In this document: positions 33,606 through 45,766 of the stretch, in pieces
How positions within the stretch are numbered: the first letter of the stretch is position 1
How the letters are laid out: each line of letters opens with the position of its first letter
Source of the DNA: Thysanoteuthis rhombus
Lineage: Eukaryota > Mollusca > Cephalopoda > Oegopsida > Thysanoteuthidae
Assembly (NCBI GenBank): GCA_963457665.1
Contig: OY735212.1
Span: 2,239,397 to 2,303,396 of the forward strand
Length of the DNA stretch: 64,000 nt
Direction: 5' to 3'
Translations under genes and position numbers: made by a program
The notes under the pieces: generated by a model
Told to the model about the DNA's origin: nothing
Databases searched by the model: none
What the model saw: the letters and a program-made list of their open reading frames with translations, nothing else

Positions 33606-33820
33606 GTTTTAGATATTAACGAAATTTTACCATACAGATAAGGAGGGGATTGATTTTAATCTGATAAATAAATACATTCAGACAAATATATACGTATATA
33701 CTCAAAAAAATCTATTTGCTATAAAACAATACAAAATTACAGGAATCATCTCCAGTCGGAATAGGAGTAGTAATGGAGTTTGACCATGTAGCAGCCAGGA
33801 TTGTTCTTTTTTCATTCAAC

Positions 33821-33869
33821 TTATTATTATTATTATTATTATTATCATTATTACTATTATTATTATTGT

Positions 33870-33930
<61 letters not shown>

Positions 33931-33945
33931 TTGATAATAATAATG

Positions 33946-33989
<44 letters not shown>

Positions 33990-34008
33990 TATCATTATTA
34001 TTATTGTT
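33821..34008. repeat. (ATT)n-(AAT)n-(ATT)n trinucleotide array
   Basis: An ATT block (about 33821-33869), an AAT block (about 33870-33944) and a second ATT block (about 33945-34006) with a few interruptions (ATC, ACT, GTT). Because AAT is the complement of ATT, the middle block can pair with either neighbour, giving a long potential hairpin or cruciform. Stop-free frames encoding poly-Tyr/Asn or poly-Ile are artefacts. Confidence 0.95.
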
Positions 34009-34384
34009 AGACTCATCGAAGACTCACCAGATCCGTTTTATTGTACTTTTGGGGAACAAGTTCCCTATATTGTTTAGTGCAAGCCCCTCACAACTCTGTA
34101 CGAAGGTCTAGACGTTCCTGGGTTGAATTCAGAGTTGTGCGTCCCCTAAACTGGTTATCAACAAAGGGTTAAAAGCGCAATCTGCCCTGCTATTTATCTA
34201 TATCATGAAGGGAAGGGGGAGGGATTGATTCATGTCTTTCTCAAGGGTATTTGAATGAATGAACGCAAACTTTCTCAGTCGGAGTTTGAACCTGGTCCGT
34301 TGATTCCATTTTCGGTGATGATAACAGTTAGGCTCCCTGTGCCTGTAATTTCCTTTCATTTCTTTTACATTGAAATATTCATGT
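34009..34384. other. Unassigned sequence
   Basis: No gene; the 75-codon frame at 34255-34482 runs into repeat X and is not supported. Confidence 0.4.
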
Positions 34385-34710
34385 CTCCCGTACGAGCCGC
34401 ACCAATGAAGCTAGAGGGCTCAAAGTTTGAATATTTATTCCTTATGATGTTAAGAAAGAAAAGTCTCTTTCCCTTTTCCTAGTTTTTAGTGAGAATTTAA
34501 TTCACAATGTAAGTTTATGCTAAATCAGTCCCTTAGTTCATGCTTGTTTTTTTTTAAAAATTAGAACTTCTTTTTAGTGATCGTCACCTAACAGAAGGTG
34601 AGAGAAGTAACTTATTCATTGATCACCCCTTTTTCCAAATATTCGATAGATCATTACGGACGTTGGTTACGTGACGGTTTCTATTGAGTTATTAACCAGA
34701 TCTGTTTTCT
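34385..34710 (-). repeat. Dispersed repeat family X, copy (inverted)
   Basis: CGAGCCGCACCAATGAAGC, AATTCACAATGTAAGTTTA, TGCTAAATCAGTCCCTTAG, ATCGTCACCTAACAGAAGG, AGTAACTTATTCATTGATCA and GTTACGTGACGGTTTCTATT (the TAGAAACCGTCAC motif inverted) in the same order as 32.5 and 41.0 kb. Confidence 0.8.
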
Positions 34711-35393
34711 TCCTTTATTCAAATTTGCTTCTCTCATCGCCCCCGCCTTTGTTTTCTCCTCAACGTTTCTGCACGCCAATGCTCAAAATCTCTTGATCTG
34801 ACTTCCACCGCTTCCATAGCCGGACGGTTATTATTCATACAGTTATTAACGTTCGTCGCGCTGAACTGTCACCTCTTATTTTACCCGGTTGCTCAATCAA
34901 GCGCTCAACTGACCGGCCGCTCCTCAATTTCCACAGCTCATTTCGTCTACTCAGCGTCTGCTTCCCGCTGCGACTCCCTGCTTTTATCATTGGCTGACAG
35001 TCTTGCCAGCGTCTCCAATGCTTTTCCTCGTTAATGAATATCATTAAGGCTGACGCTTGTCTTCTGATTTCTGGTCTGACCTTACTCAACTTCCAACTGA
35101 TCATTCCGTATCGCAAATTTACAAAAGCGTCAATCCAATTTCAGATCAAGCACGAATCCAGCCAGCATGGGCATCATTTGGATCAGGCCTTCTATTCAAG
35201 GGTGAGTGGATTCGAAAGTATGAACCTTATAGCCAAAAAAGATAATTGTGCCATTTCATGTGACCCCAAAATAAAGTACCCATGGAAGAAGATGATATTC
35301 TAATCTCTGGCAACAGTGTTACTCTTAGTATATATTCTAAATACATCCCTTGCACCCCCTCTTCTGATAATATCATTTACCCCACTTTGGAAA

Positions 35394-35394
<1 letters not shown>
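34711..35394. other. Unassigned, locally GC-richer sequence
   Basis: The interval 34740-35200 is richer in C and G than its surroundings and has overlapping frames on both strands (93 codons minus, 34835-35116; 62-89 codons plus). I recognise no domain in any of them. It could be a fragment of a mobile element or of an old exon. Confidence 0.35.

Positions 35395-35471
<77 letters not shown>
35395..35471. repeat. (TA)n microsatellite
   Basis: Pure TA run of about 38 repeats. Confidence 0.97.
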
Positions 35472-35474
<3 letters not shown>

Positions 35475-35584
35475 ATGCGTTGTATAATATAGAAACTTAT
35501 CTAAAATTATCTCGTGTCGTTACACGGTTATTATATCATTCAATTTAGATAACGTATATAGAATAAAGAATTAAAGAGAATGGG

Positions 35585-35675
35585 GCTGTTGCTGGAATTG
35601 AAACTGCCGCCGATAGGGTAGCTGCTTCAACATAGCGATGCTCTTACCATTGAGTTAAACAGCTGCCGATAATGC
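35585..35675 (-). repeat. tRNA-like sequence (tRNA relic or SINE head)
   Basis: On the minus strand GGCAGCTGTTTAACTCAATGG and TAAGAGCATCGCTATGTTG have a clear A-box/D-arm; the B-box position has GTTTCAATTCC instead of GGTTCRANTCC. The spacing of about 45 bases between boxes is tRNA-like. Acceptor ends (GGCAGCTG and CAGCAACAG) do not pair well, so a functional tRNA is unlikely. Confidence 0.45.
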
Positions 35676-36423
35676 AAAGGACAAATAATTGCTTTCAACC
35701 CTAAATTCTCATCTCGTTTATCCTCGGTCTCTTTCGTCTCTTTCAACGCCACGGTATGTATTTGAGAAATAGGTATATTTGATTCGACAGAATGAAATGA
35801 ATTCCTATATGATATGATGAAATTTATAATTCATTTTTTTTAACGAAATATATCCACTTCTTAAATATATATGTATATACTCTTCATTCATTCAATTCTT
35901 GTCGCTCGCAGCTGGGTCAATTAGAGGGCCTCGGGTGAGATGAAGGAGGGGGCATTTGGCTAGGTTTATTGAATGTAGTGTAGAGATCGTTGTGAAGGAG
36001 GATTATTGGGATCTGGACTAAGCTTCTTCAACTTCACAGATCGTTTGTTATTGCAAATCCAACAATCCTGTTCAGTGCCCAATACTGGAAATGCAAGGAG
36101 TTTATGGTGTGGGGGACAGCTTATACACCCAGGCCTGGAGGGCTGAGCGGATCCGAAAGTTGTCTAATAGAGTAGTATATTGAGAATATGTCCATATATA
36201 GAATGATTTCAATCTGTATAGGCTGCTGATAAAAACATATGTCTGTGTACGAAAAAATAAAGTCCTGGGTTCTGTTTGCATGCGTCAGCAGAGCAATCCT
36301 TACATATCTCAAATCTGGCCGAGACCTTGCAAGTATCAAGTCTGGTAGAAAACAGATCTTTATACTCACCAGTTTTAATAGTCACTCCTTGGCAGGATGC
36401 AAGCCAATCGAACAGATACATTC
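35676..36423. other. Unassigned sequence
   Basis: No supported gene. Overlapping 70-82-codon frames on both strands at 36.12-36.52 kb lack motifs and partly cover a SINE. Confidence 0.4.
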
Positions 36424-36560
36424 ACTCATCACACAGCTTAGAGTATACTCAATCAGCTGCTGAGTGTAGTTTTCCACACTCTTTGGTCGTTCTAGAAATC
36501 CAACCAAGGGCCTTCTTCGTATGAGGCAAACGCACTTACCATCACACTATCTCAGCCACT
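36424..36560 (-). repeat. tRNA-Val-derived SINE, copy C
   Basis: On the minus strand: GATAGTGTGATGGTAAGTGC (A-box), GTTTGCCTCATACGAAGAAGG (anticodon arm, diverged), CCTTGGTTGGATTTCTAG (weak B-box), GTGTGGAAAACTACACTCAG and CAGCTGATTGAGTATACTC tail. It matches copies A and B in layout. Confidence 0.7.
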
Positions 36561-37512
36561 ACTTCATGAATCGGGGTCCCAAAAACAGCTTTGCACAGGC
36601 TTATATAATTCTTCTTAAAGGCTTTGCTGAGAAGCCCACCTTATCTCCCTGTCATATAGGCAAAAATAAACCATCTTGGGGTAATACCAGGGCTAGTCCT
36701 ATTAAAGTTTAGTGTGCGTACCGTGAGTTGTATCCTATAATCGCTTAATATCACTCGCCTCAAATTACTTGAATCAGGACATTGCCAGTTCCAAAGGGAA
36801 ATATTCAGAGGGAGACGAACTTTAGATCCTGAGACAAGACGCTTTCATAACCAAATTCAAACAAGCCTTTTCATCACAATTTTTTCCAGGTCGGATATCG
36901 TTTATCCTGAAAAGATTTTTGTCAAATACTTACTCTAAAGTTAACAACAATGACAATGACAATTTCAATGACAATGAATCTCATAAAAATAATAATTCTT
37001 CAATGCAACTGAGCAGGCTAAGATTATCTTATTTCAACTTCTCACAAGAAAGATTATTTAGACAAATTAGGTTTACTCAACCCTCTTCTCCCTGAGTTTG
37101 CATTGAATATTTTTCCTGTCTAGAATTGTGTACAAATTATATCTAGAATTATCTAAGTCGTCTTTACATGGCCAAATTTAAAGTTCTCCTTTGATCACAG
37201 GGAAACTAAGTTTTTTTTTTTTTACAAAGGTTCAAGTATTTTCAACACTTTTAAGCTTGGTCATTTTATCTTCAGTGGACTTTGACCCTGAAGTTTGTCT
37301 TATTTGTCTAAACTTCCTTAATTTTTCACCGACACTAGGGTTCCTGGTTCCCTGGGCAAGCTGAACTTTAGCGCCCTTTAAAGTATAGTGTGTCTCAGAA
37401 ATGTCCTTACAACCCCATCTCACACACTTACCTTTCCTTCACAGGACCCACTGAATGTAAACACTTGTCGGTTATGGAAATTTCCTTTGTCAATTGTTTC
37501 TTTTACTTTTAC
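36561..37512. other. Possible LTR-element interior or unassigned sequence
   Basis: If the adjacent LTR call is right, this side would be the internal region on the minus strand. A 63-codon minus-strand frame (37232-37423) rich in Lys, Arg, Gln and Ser could be a gag remnant, but no zinc knuckle, protease or polymerase motif is visible. Not supported as a gene. Confidence 0.3.
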
Positions 37513-37524
37513 CCCTGGGCGCCA
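37513..37524 (-). other. Candidate primer binding site
   Basis: On the minus strand TGGCGCCCAGGG lies three bases after the end of the candidate LTR. Its first eight bases complement the 3' end of a tRNA ending GGGCGCCA, such as tRNA-Lys. Beyond eight bases the match to tRNA-Lys fails. Confidence 0.4.
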
Positions 37525-37527
37525 AGT

Positions 37528-37742
37528 TGTAGGGGGCGCCTATCATGTATCTGAGAGAGTGGGACTTCCTAAATACAAACTGAACAATGGACAATGAATG
37601 AATTCAACAGTATAAAAACAGTCAGAATAGTACAAATTCCCTTTTATGAATGTTTCAGGAATATCAGACGGTTAAATAATTTCTGTTGTGGTAGAAGCAA
37701 AAGGAACAATTGGTAAAGGAAATCATCATGACAGCCGGGACA
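37528..37742 (-). mobile_element. Candidate LTR (TG...CA, about 215 bp)
   Basis: Read on the minus strand the segment starts TGTCCCGGCTGTCATG, has a TATA-like ATAAAAGGGAATTTG about two thirds of the way, and ends GCGCCCCCTACA. It is followed at a three-base gap by a primer-binding-site-like TGGCGCCC. Length and structure fit a short Ty3/gypsy-type LTR. I found no second LTR in the window, so this would be a 5' LTR of a truncated element. It lies just beyond the 3' tail of an RTE LINE. Confidence 0.42.
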
Positions 37743-37912
37743 CTCATTTAATTAATACATTGTAATTTGGTATCGATATCTCAACTACAGGCATTGAATG
37801 CTCAGTATAGTCAAGTAATTAACTCCTCTGCGACGGATGCTTCTCCTCTGTCCCAGGTAGTCTGATAATTTCGTCTTTATATTCTATGCAAATCTGACGC
37901 AGAAAAGAGTGA

Positions 37913-37913
37913 G

Positions 37914-37949
<36 letters not shown>

Positions 37950-40470
37950 GAAGCAGAAGCAGAAGCAGAAGCAGCCTTTTAGTGTTCTTTGTTAGACATA
38001 GCCCTTTCCCCAAGATTCGCCAGATCTCTCTACCCTGAGCTTCACGGAGCCAGTACTTTCTGAAATTGTCTAGATCGTCGCGTTATCTTTTTTTGCCGGT
38101 CCCGGTTTTGCATGTGATCTCTGGGGATCCACGTTGCTAGTCGCGATGTCGATCAGTTCTCTGATATACTTGAAACATGACCAACCCATTGCCACTTGAA
38201 TTTTCTTATGGATTCCATGATACCAGACTCCTGTTTTCTCCTCTAACACTCTATACTGTGCTCTCTTTTGATATATCTGTGTTATATTAAGCATGATTCT
38301 CCTTCGTGTACTTTGCATGGTTCTCAGTTTGGGGTCCATCTTGTAGATGCGTTCATTGTTTCAGCTCCACAGGTGACTACTGGGAGAATGCATTGGTTGT
38401 ATATCCTTCTTTTTTTTCTGCAAGGTTAAGCTTGTCTTACTGAAAGCTTGGGAGTGATTCTTTGCTTAATTTCTTCTTTTGAGAATTTCATGGAGATTCA
38501 TTGCCCTAGGTTGATGTAGTGGCCAACTTTTTTCAGTTCTAAGTTTTCAATTTGACTGCTGTATTCTTTTTTTCAAAATTTCTGTTGTACATGACATTTG
38601 TTTTACTGAAGTTCACGTAGAAACGAACTTTCCTGTTTTCTCCATTCAGTTCGTTTAGCATCATTTGGAAGTAATGAAGGTTCTTAACAAAAAGACGATG
38701 ACGTCTGCAAATCTGAGTTTGACGTCTATCCTGATTCCGTTGTTTTAACATTTCATATTCCAGAATGTCATCTCGAGGCTTGCTGTGAGGATTTTTGATG
38801 AGCTAGTATCACCTTTTCTTACCCCTTTTGGGAGCTGAAAGGGCTCTGAGTCTTCATGTAGCCTGATAAAGGAGCTGCTGTGACAGTTGACATATGTTGA
38901 TATGCTAACATATACAAGTCCAGGCCTTGTTGAATTATGCCGTCAAGTTGAGAAATGCTATAGCGAATGGCACTTATATGCTGCTGCTTTCTCTTTTTGT
39001 TGACTTACTAATAGAGATTGCAAATAGTTGAGTCGCTCCTTCCGGAGCCAGCCAGTTCCGATGATTGGTTTTAGTCCAGTGTTTTAGTGATTTGGTTAGG
39101 GATCATTTTTGTTAAAAGTTTGTAGATGGAATTGAGTAAGCTTATTGATAAATTGTTGTTGAGATTACTCGAGTTCCCACTTGTATATAAGAGCATAATG
39201 AATGCTATGCTTCAATCTTCTTGGACTTTGCTTTGTTTGAGGCATAATTTGAATCGGGTGGCTAGTTTCCAAGTGACACTTTTTGAGTAGGCTGATGGGG
39301 ATGTTATCGGATCCAGGGACCATCCCCCCCTTTTCGTCTGTTTGGTGGTTTGCATCACCTCCCAAGGAGTGACTTCCGGGAGACTTATGAACTGGTTGCA
39401 CGTGATTTGTATATTTCGTCCGTTTTTCTGTGTTCGTACATTTTGAGGATTAGAGGTTATTGTAGATTTCTCAGACACGTTCGACGATTCAGTCCCTGTC
39501 CGTTGTTATGTCTCCATTATCTTCAAGCACACGAGATATTTGTTCTCTTCCAAAACTGAGAGTTGTGTTAAAGACTTTGAAACAAATACCTTTTTCGAGA
39601 ATTGTTTCGATGACTTATGCTGTGTATCTTCTTTTATCTTTTTCTTTGTTTCTCTTGAATGGTTTTATTTTGTCTGGTTGCTTCAATCTTTTCTCTTGTT
39701 GTCGGTGGTTTGAGATTCTTGCTTTTTTCTATAAGATTCTTCGTCTCTTCTGATATTTCACTGATGTTTTTTATTCTCTCTCTGGTTCAAACACATTGGA
39801 GATGTCTATCAGAGATGTTTTTATTTTACCAGAAGAGAAAAATGGCGACTTCAACGAGTTTAACATAAACTCGTCGAAGTCCATGTCTTTCTCTTCTGGT
39901 TCATAAATGTTCTGCAGTTCGAGGTTGAATGGTAGGATGAGTTCTTTTGATACATCATGTTGTTGCACTTTGGTGTGAAACATTTCGATATTGATTTTGT
40001 ATTCATTTTACATCATACCATTCTATGGTCGCTTCCTACAAGGACCTGATTTTAGACCTGGATATCTTTCCTGGTTGGGGCTTCTCCAAGTCCATTTTGT
40101 ACTAGGTAGTGTTCATGATTTTAACGTCTTTGCTGTTGCAAAATTCATAAGATCTTCACCTCCTCCGTTCCGTCTCTTGTATCCGGATTTGCCGACGCAG
40201 CTTTTATTTCCTATACCTACCTGAACGTTTGAGTCTCCCACTATGACGTTGATTTTTTTGACGAGTATGGAGCTGAAGTTGTGGAAGAGGTTATCTATCT
40301 CTTCCTTGGTTGATTGTGATTTGGGAGCGTAGCCTTTAGTGTGTACTTCTTTGCAAGTTGTTTTAAACAGAAATTCGTCCGGGATTCAAGTTTTGAGGTT
40401 ATTTCTAAAAGAGTCATGATTTATGGAAATTATGGTTCCTGCTGTAAGGCTGTTGCAATTCCTGGGAGTT
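37913..40470 (-). pseudogene. RTE-type LINE, nearly full-length but decayed
   Basis: Read right to left on the minus strand, blocks follow the order of an RTE ORF2. Endonuclease (40.45-39.9 kb): GYAPKSQSTKEEIDNLF, VGDSNVQVGIGNKS with GYKRRNGGGEDLMNFA, and KTLKIMNTT. Reverse transcriptase (39.4-38.5 kb): GSDNIPISLLKK, QSPRRLKHS, LPKGVRKGDTSS, LRFADDVIVF region and VNFSKTNVM. C-terminus (38.34-38.07 kb): LRTMQSTRRRIMLNITQIYQ and KFKWQWVGHV, then WGKGYV. The 3' tail is (GCTTCT)n followed by (GAT)n at 37975-37913. Numerous frameshifts and stops make it inactive. It would have copied its own RNA into DNA by target-primed reverse transcription. The FADD active site is degraded here. Confidence 0.82.
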
Positions 40471-40999
40471 AGTCAACATTATAGCTAAATTTCAGCAAAA
40501 TCGGTCAAGATAGAGAAATTTTCCCGATTAAAAACAAAAATGACGCTCTTGCTGATAAAATGTAAACAAACAATCGGATGGGCCATTACTCACCATCCCC
40601 CGAATACAATCTCTCCACAATCTTTCATACAGAGTTTCATTGAGATATATTGCAGAATAAGAAGTTATCCTATTGATAAAAAAGGAGACGACAACAATGA
40701 TGAGAAACACCCACAGTGAATGATAGTATCCAGTCTTTTTCTGCTGGAGACAATGATATTATACTATAATGGGTGTCGAACTTTAGTTTCAGCGGGGTAC
40801 CAGGAATCCGAGGCCCAGGGCTGAATAACAAAGCAACAATTGAAAACATGGAAACATTTCTGAATTACAGTAACAAAAAACTCGCGAAGGTTCTATTATT
40901 CTTCGACAGCAAAACTTATATTAAAAACTGTCGACCAAAATTGTCCCCCAATTTGTCACCAAAACTATTATCATAGGTTTGTACAGTTTTTAAGTGAGT
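40471..40999. other. Unassigned sequence
   Basis: No gene recognised. Part could be the 5' end of the RTE element. Confidence 0.4.
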
Positions 41000-41340
41000 T
41001 TGGCTGGTGCACATGTGTCGTGCGTACAGACCGCACCAAGGATTGAAAATTCAAATATTTGCTCCTTATTGTGTCCAGAAAAAACGTTTAGTTGTTTGAA
41101 AATCAGTTTTTAGGGAGTTTCAATTTACAATGTAAGCGTATGCTAAATTAGTTGTATTCAGCATCGTCCACGCTTGTTTTTTCTTCATGAACTCAGACTT
41201 TTTTTCATTGATCACGCCCAGAGAATTCAGCGATCACCACCTTTTTCAATCTTTTAGTTCATCATCCTCAACGTGGCATACAACCTCTGGTCACATGACA
41301 GTTTCTATCGAGTGACAAACCAGACTTATATCCAAAGTTA
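41000..41340 (-). repeat. Dispersed repeat family X, copy (inverted)
   Basis: CAGACCGCACCAAGGATTG, TTTCAATTTACAATGTAAGC, ATGCTAAATTAG, CATTGATCACGCCC, TCACATGACAGTTTCTATCG and GAGTGACAAACCAGAC in the order of the 34.4 kb copy. Confidence 0.72.
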
Positions 41341-41954
41341 TTAACTCTTGAGAGGAGCCACGCATTTCTTGCCCATAAAACCCATAATCCCGGCGGTTTC
41401 CTCGAATAATTGTACGGAAGCGTAGAGGTGCGAAGAAGATGCAATTAGGTAGTCAAGTTTGAATTTTAATGACAATCGAAGTAGACATTATTGCTCCGAT
41501 GCCTTGGGGAAGAGAGAAGCAAGAATCTCAAACTCTCAACATTTGCCTTGAGAGGCTCGATTCTCCCATGGCTTATTCGGATCAGCCTTTTCATTAACGA
41601 TTCGATCACAACATCAAAGCTGGTCAGATGTTTGGCTATTGTCGTGATGTCGTGAAGTTCTAAGAAGAAGTTTTCTTCTTCACTTCTCCCAACGAAGTTG
41701 AAGAAAGTATGAGATTGGCATCACATGATAAGTACCCGACACACCATTTTTTAAAAGTCTATATTTTGTTTTTTTTTTCAAACGATAATGCTTAGTTTTT
41801 TTTGTTTTTTTTAAACCTATGTTGAATCATGAACACTTTGCATTATGATTCACAGAGTCTCCAAGCTTGAAGATAACTGAACATTGAATCTCTAGAAAAA
41901 AATGGAACGTTAGGCCCTTATCATGTGCAGCCACTCATATGTATCAATTCATGT
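41341..41954. other. Unassigned sequence
   Basis: No gene recognised; T-runs at 41768-41815. Confidence 0.4.
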
Positions 41955-42070
41955 CCATCGTTCTTTCTGTCCTTCTGTCAATCTATCAGTCCATACGAAA
42001 TCTCCAATGATTTTTAATGAATATCAATCGAAGAGTGGAGAATGCATTCCGAAAGAAGTGATTGAATTTG
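41955..42070 (+). repeat. Family Y copy
   Basis: TTCTGTCCTTCTGTC, TCCATACGAAATCTCCAATG, TTTTTAATGAATATCAATCG and GAGTGGAGAATGCATTCCG match the order of the three copies at 46.4-46.9 kb. Confidence 0.5.
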
Positions 42071-42711
42071 GTGGCTGACTTGGGAATTAGTTTTCTCTGA
42101 GAAATATTTTTTAAAAAAATTCTGTAAGAAAAGAGATTTATAAAGAAAAATGAACTAAATATGAATTTCAAGGTAAGTAACTTAGTATTTATTCATATTG
42201 TAAGAATTGTTTTTTATTAATTAAATTCCATCCAGTTTTCGTCATTTGCAAAGGTATGCACACTCCGAGTGTCCTCTAGTTATTCCATGAATCACTTGGA
42301 CGACGATCATTATCTTTGTTGTTATGATAGTGACGTCAAAGTTCGAATGAAATTGTACCTTCATCATCTTTCCTGAAGTTCAAAGATTAGGTATTTTTAC
42401 ATTATTCCGTGTATTATTAGGACGAATATCGCTACCTCCATTGATTTGAAGACAGCATTATGATTCGAGAGATATATCATTGTCCTGCTTGTTTACATAT
42501 ACGCCTGTTACACTTACTGATTTTTATTCTTTCTTCTATCTTTTATTATTTCTTTTCTCACACCGACCTTTGCGATGTAATGAATGAGGGTAAGATTCGA
42601 AGAGGTTGAGTATGCTTGAATAAGAAGTAAAGAAATCCAACCTTCCCTATAACCATCATTTATTCATTAATCCTCGCTTACAAATCAGAAGTCTTAAACT
42701 TGAAGCGATCG
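42071..42711. other. Unassigned sequence
   Basis: No gene recognised. Confidence 0.4.
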
Positions 42712-42733
42712 TAACAACAACGATAACAACAAT

Positions 42734-42795
<62 letters not shown>

Positions 42796-42796
42796 A
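42712..42796. repeat. (CAA)n microsatellite
   Basis: AAC/CAA trinucleotide array with early GAT and AAT interruptions. Confidence 0.95.
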
Positions 42797-43671
42797 ACTG
42801 ACACATTAGTTTAATTTGCTCATTTCAGCAAATGCAGGTATAACCCACTGGTAATACATTGCTACAACAAAATTATATACTTTAATTGTAGTAGTATGCA
42901 TGCGAGAGTAATGATAGTATCTTAATTTTTTACACGCGTGAAATTTCCACATTTTTATCATTTTATGAATTATTTTAACCAATGTCAAACCTGCGTTTGC
43001 AGCGTCTTGCTCTGAGAGAGCATTCGACTTTTTTAAAACTATAGTCTGAAATTCTGAGAATATTTTTTCCATCATACAATGAATTACGGGAAGAATGTTC
43101 ATCTAAACGATTTTTCAGAACTTTTGAAAATGTCACGTTTCTGAAAGACAATGCAAAGTGTCTTCCGATTATTGAACTCTTTATTGTTTATGTTGCTCAC
43201 GTTTTGGCTGAGTCATTTTTCAGCTTTTTCAGGGTCTAATCTTATGAATAGAAGCGAGAGGTGTGCGTGTATTTGTGGTTGGCTGTCACGCAAAAAAATC
43301 CCTAAACATGGGTGTAGCCCAACCAAATTTGAAATGTCTACTCATTGGATCTGGGGGGAAGTGAAAAAAAGAGGTTTTGAGAAAAATACTTTTTAAAAGG
43401 TTTTAGAGGGATCATATCTACAAATTAAAAGGGAATGCCAAAGTGTAAACCACTCTACTCGCGTTTATATATCTTCTTATATATTCATATTTACTTGAGG
43501 GGGGGGGGTTGGAGTAAAAGTAAATCCACCCTTTGGAGGGTCAAAAATGGAAGTGACTCTTCTAAATTGAAATTAGATTAAAAAGATTTGAGAGAGAAAT
43601 TTTAAACGTTATAGAGGGGGCCTCTATTTATAAAGTAACTACAATGCTAAACTAGACCCTTAGTTCCGGTT

Positions 43672-43675
<4 letters not shown>
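42797..43675. other. Unassigned sequence, possible X-family remnant at the end
   Basis: No supported gene. Near 43640-43670, AAGTAACTACAATGCTAAAC then TAGACCCTTAGTTCCGG weakly resembles the TTTATGCTAAATCAGTCCCTTAGTT block of inverted family X copies. Confidence 0.35.

Positions 43676-43719
<44 letters not shown>
43676..43719. repeat. (TA)n microsatellite
   Basis: Pure TA run. Confidence 0.97.
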
Positions 43720-43721
<2 letters not shown>

Positions 43722-44684
43722 AAAAATGTATACATGTCACCTGACAGAGTGATTATAAATTACGTTATATTATGTGAAAATTTATCTGTAATGATCTCCA
43801 ATCATTACACGGTTAATGTATCACTCACCCACGACAACGTGAACCATATTGGTGGCAGATACGATCTCTGCAGCACCCCAATGTTCTTTGATTATTTATA
43901 CTATTTACAAGAAACAGAATTATTAAACAGGAAAAAATGAAGAAGCGTTAAAACGTCAGCATCGCTCAAAATTTCCATTAAAAAAAACATAATTTATCAC
44001 AACACACATAGGCACACTGAAAATTAACCACCATAGCTATTTTATTCACCTTTTTATTACTAGTGACATTATTTTTGTTATGTCCTCCAACAAGAACAAC
44101 CCAATCACCATAATCATCTCAGACATGTAGAAACATAGATTAATTAAACCAACAACTGAGGTCATGTAAAAGTGAACTCTAACACTGGGAAACAGATTTA
44201 AGTGAGAAAAAAAAAGACATTCAGAGAGGAAACATACCACAAAGTTTTGATAGTTCAACAACTTATTGATAAAGAAAATCCTTAATTTACATTCCATAAC
44301 TACCAACAAGCACTGTATGTTCAGTGAATAAAATTAAAAAAAAGCATAACAAAAATGATCAACTATGGAAGAAAGAAGAAAAAAAAAAGAAAAGATTTAT
44401 AAAGAGGATAAGAGGAAGATTCTACATCTTAGAAAAGTCAACTCCCGAATGTATTGAATAGGGATCTAAAATAAACCAAATCATTCATCTGAAGAAGCCC
44501 AAACGGGATGGAAATATGAACTTGTTTGTGCAGCAAATCCGTTATTGCAGCATATCTTGAGCTTTACTCTAACTCCAATTATTGTTTAATGTTGAATGTA
44601 TCGAGCACTTCATGGAATAAACCCATCACACATAGGGTATTGTCTAATATTATACCATATTATAATTATATTGTATTCCTGATT

Positions 44685-44688
<4 letters not shown>
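43720..44688. other. Unassigned sequence
   Basis: No gene recognised. An 87-codon minus frame at 44046-44309 and a 73-codon plus frame at 43719-43940 have no motif. Confidence 0.4.
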
Positions 44689-44756
<68 letters not shown>

Positions 44757-44784
44757 CAAATACACACTCATAGCACAGACACAG

Positions 44785-44848
<64 letters not shown>

Positions 44849-45002
44849 TCACGCGCACACATACATACAACACACACATGTATGTACTAGCCGAATAACA
44901 CGTTCATGGTACGGATATTCATGTAGTAGTAGTAATAGTAGTAGTAGTTGTAGTAGTAATGATAATAATAATAATAAAAATAATAATAATGATAATAATA
45001 AT
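44689..45002. repeat. Compound microsatellite (TA)n-(CA)n-(TA)n-(GTA)n-(TAA)n
   Basis: TA (44689-44756), CA (44784-44811), TA (44811-44836), AGT/GTA trinucleotides (44922-44958) and TAA (44960-45002) occur within 320 bp. The 163-codon frame running through it is a low-complexity artefact. Confidence 0.95.
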
Positions 45003-45309
45003 CTCGTTCTCCGATAGTATAAAGAAGAAAATGGCATCTAAGAAAAAAATGTGGACGTGTACAACAAGGCTTGTAAAATCAAATTACATCACATGCAAGA
45101 GATCTTGTTCCATAATTTGTGGACAGTATCTCTGAGTAGAATTCTTGAGCTCTTCTGTAACATCATTAAAAACTAAATGAAGATGGATGATGTATTTCAT
45201 GCGATTTGATAATGGATTCCTCGAGTGAAGGTTAATAACTGCCGGTATAATACCGGTGGTAATGTATAAACCTAGAAACCAACTTAATGGCTGTGAAGAT
45301 TATATAAAT

Positions 45310-45766
45310 ATCCGGACAGGTCTGGTTAGTTACTCAATAGAAACCGTCGAGTACCCAAAGTATTTTGGCAGGATGCCGTGTTAGGGGGTGATCAATTGAA
45401 AGATTGGGAAAAAGCTGATGAATAAGTTACTTCCCTCGTTTTCGTTGGGTCGTGATAACTGAAATCTGAACTTTCAAAAAGCAAATGGCGAAAAATTAAA
45501 GGATCAATATAGCACAAATGTACATTGTGAATAGAACTCCTGACTAAAACTCTAGTCTGAGGGCCTGGGGTAAAAAAAAAAAAGAACATTTTTTTTCTAG
45601 ATAAGGACATAGTAAATGATTTCTAGATATAATAAGAAGTAAAAGTTTAAATATGTAAACCCCCCCCGTACCATGACACATACATAGCCAACCAACCAAC
45701 TGGAGCATCTTGGAAATTGAGAAGAAAAACTATGCTGACAGTACTGCTGACAATTTTGGGTGACGG

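Noticed and set aside
33801..34016. Poly-Tyr/poly-Asn and poly-Ile frames
   Set aside because: Direct readout of ATT/AAT trinucleotide repeats.
44526..45017. 163-codon plus-strand open frame with alternating Ile-Tyr and Thr-His
   Set aside because: It runs through a compound TA/CA/GTA/TAA microsatellite.
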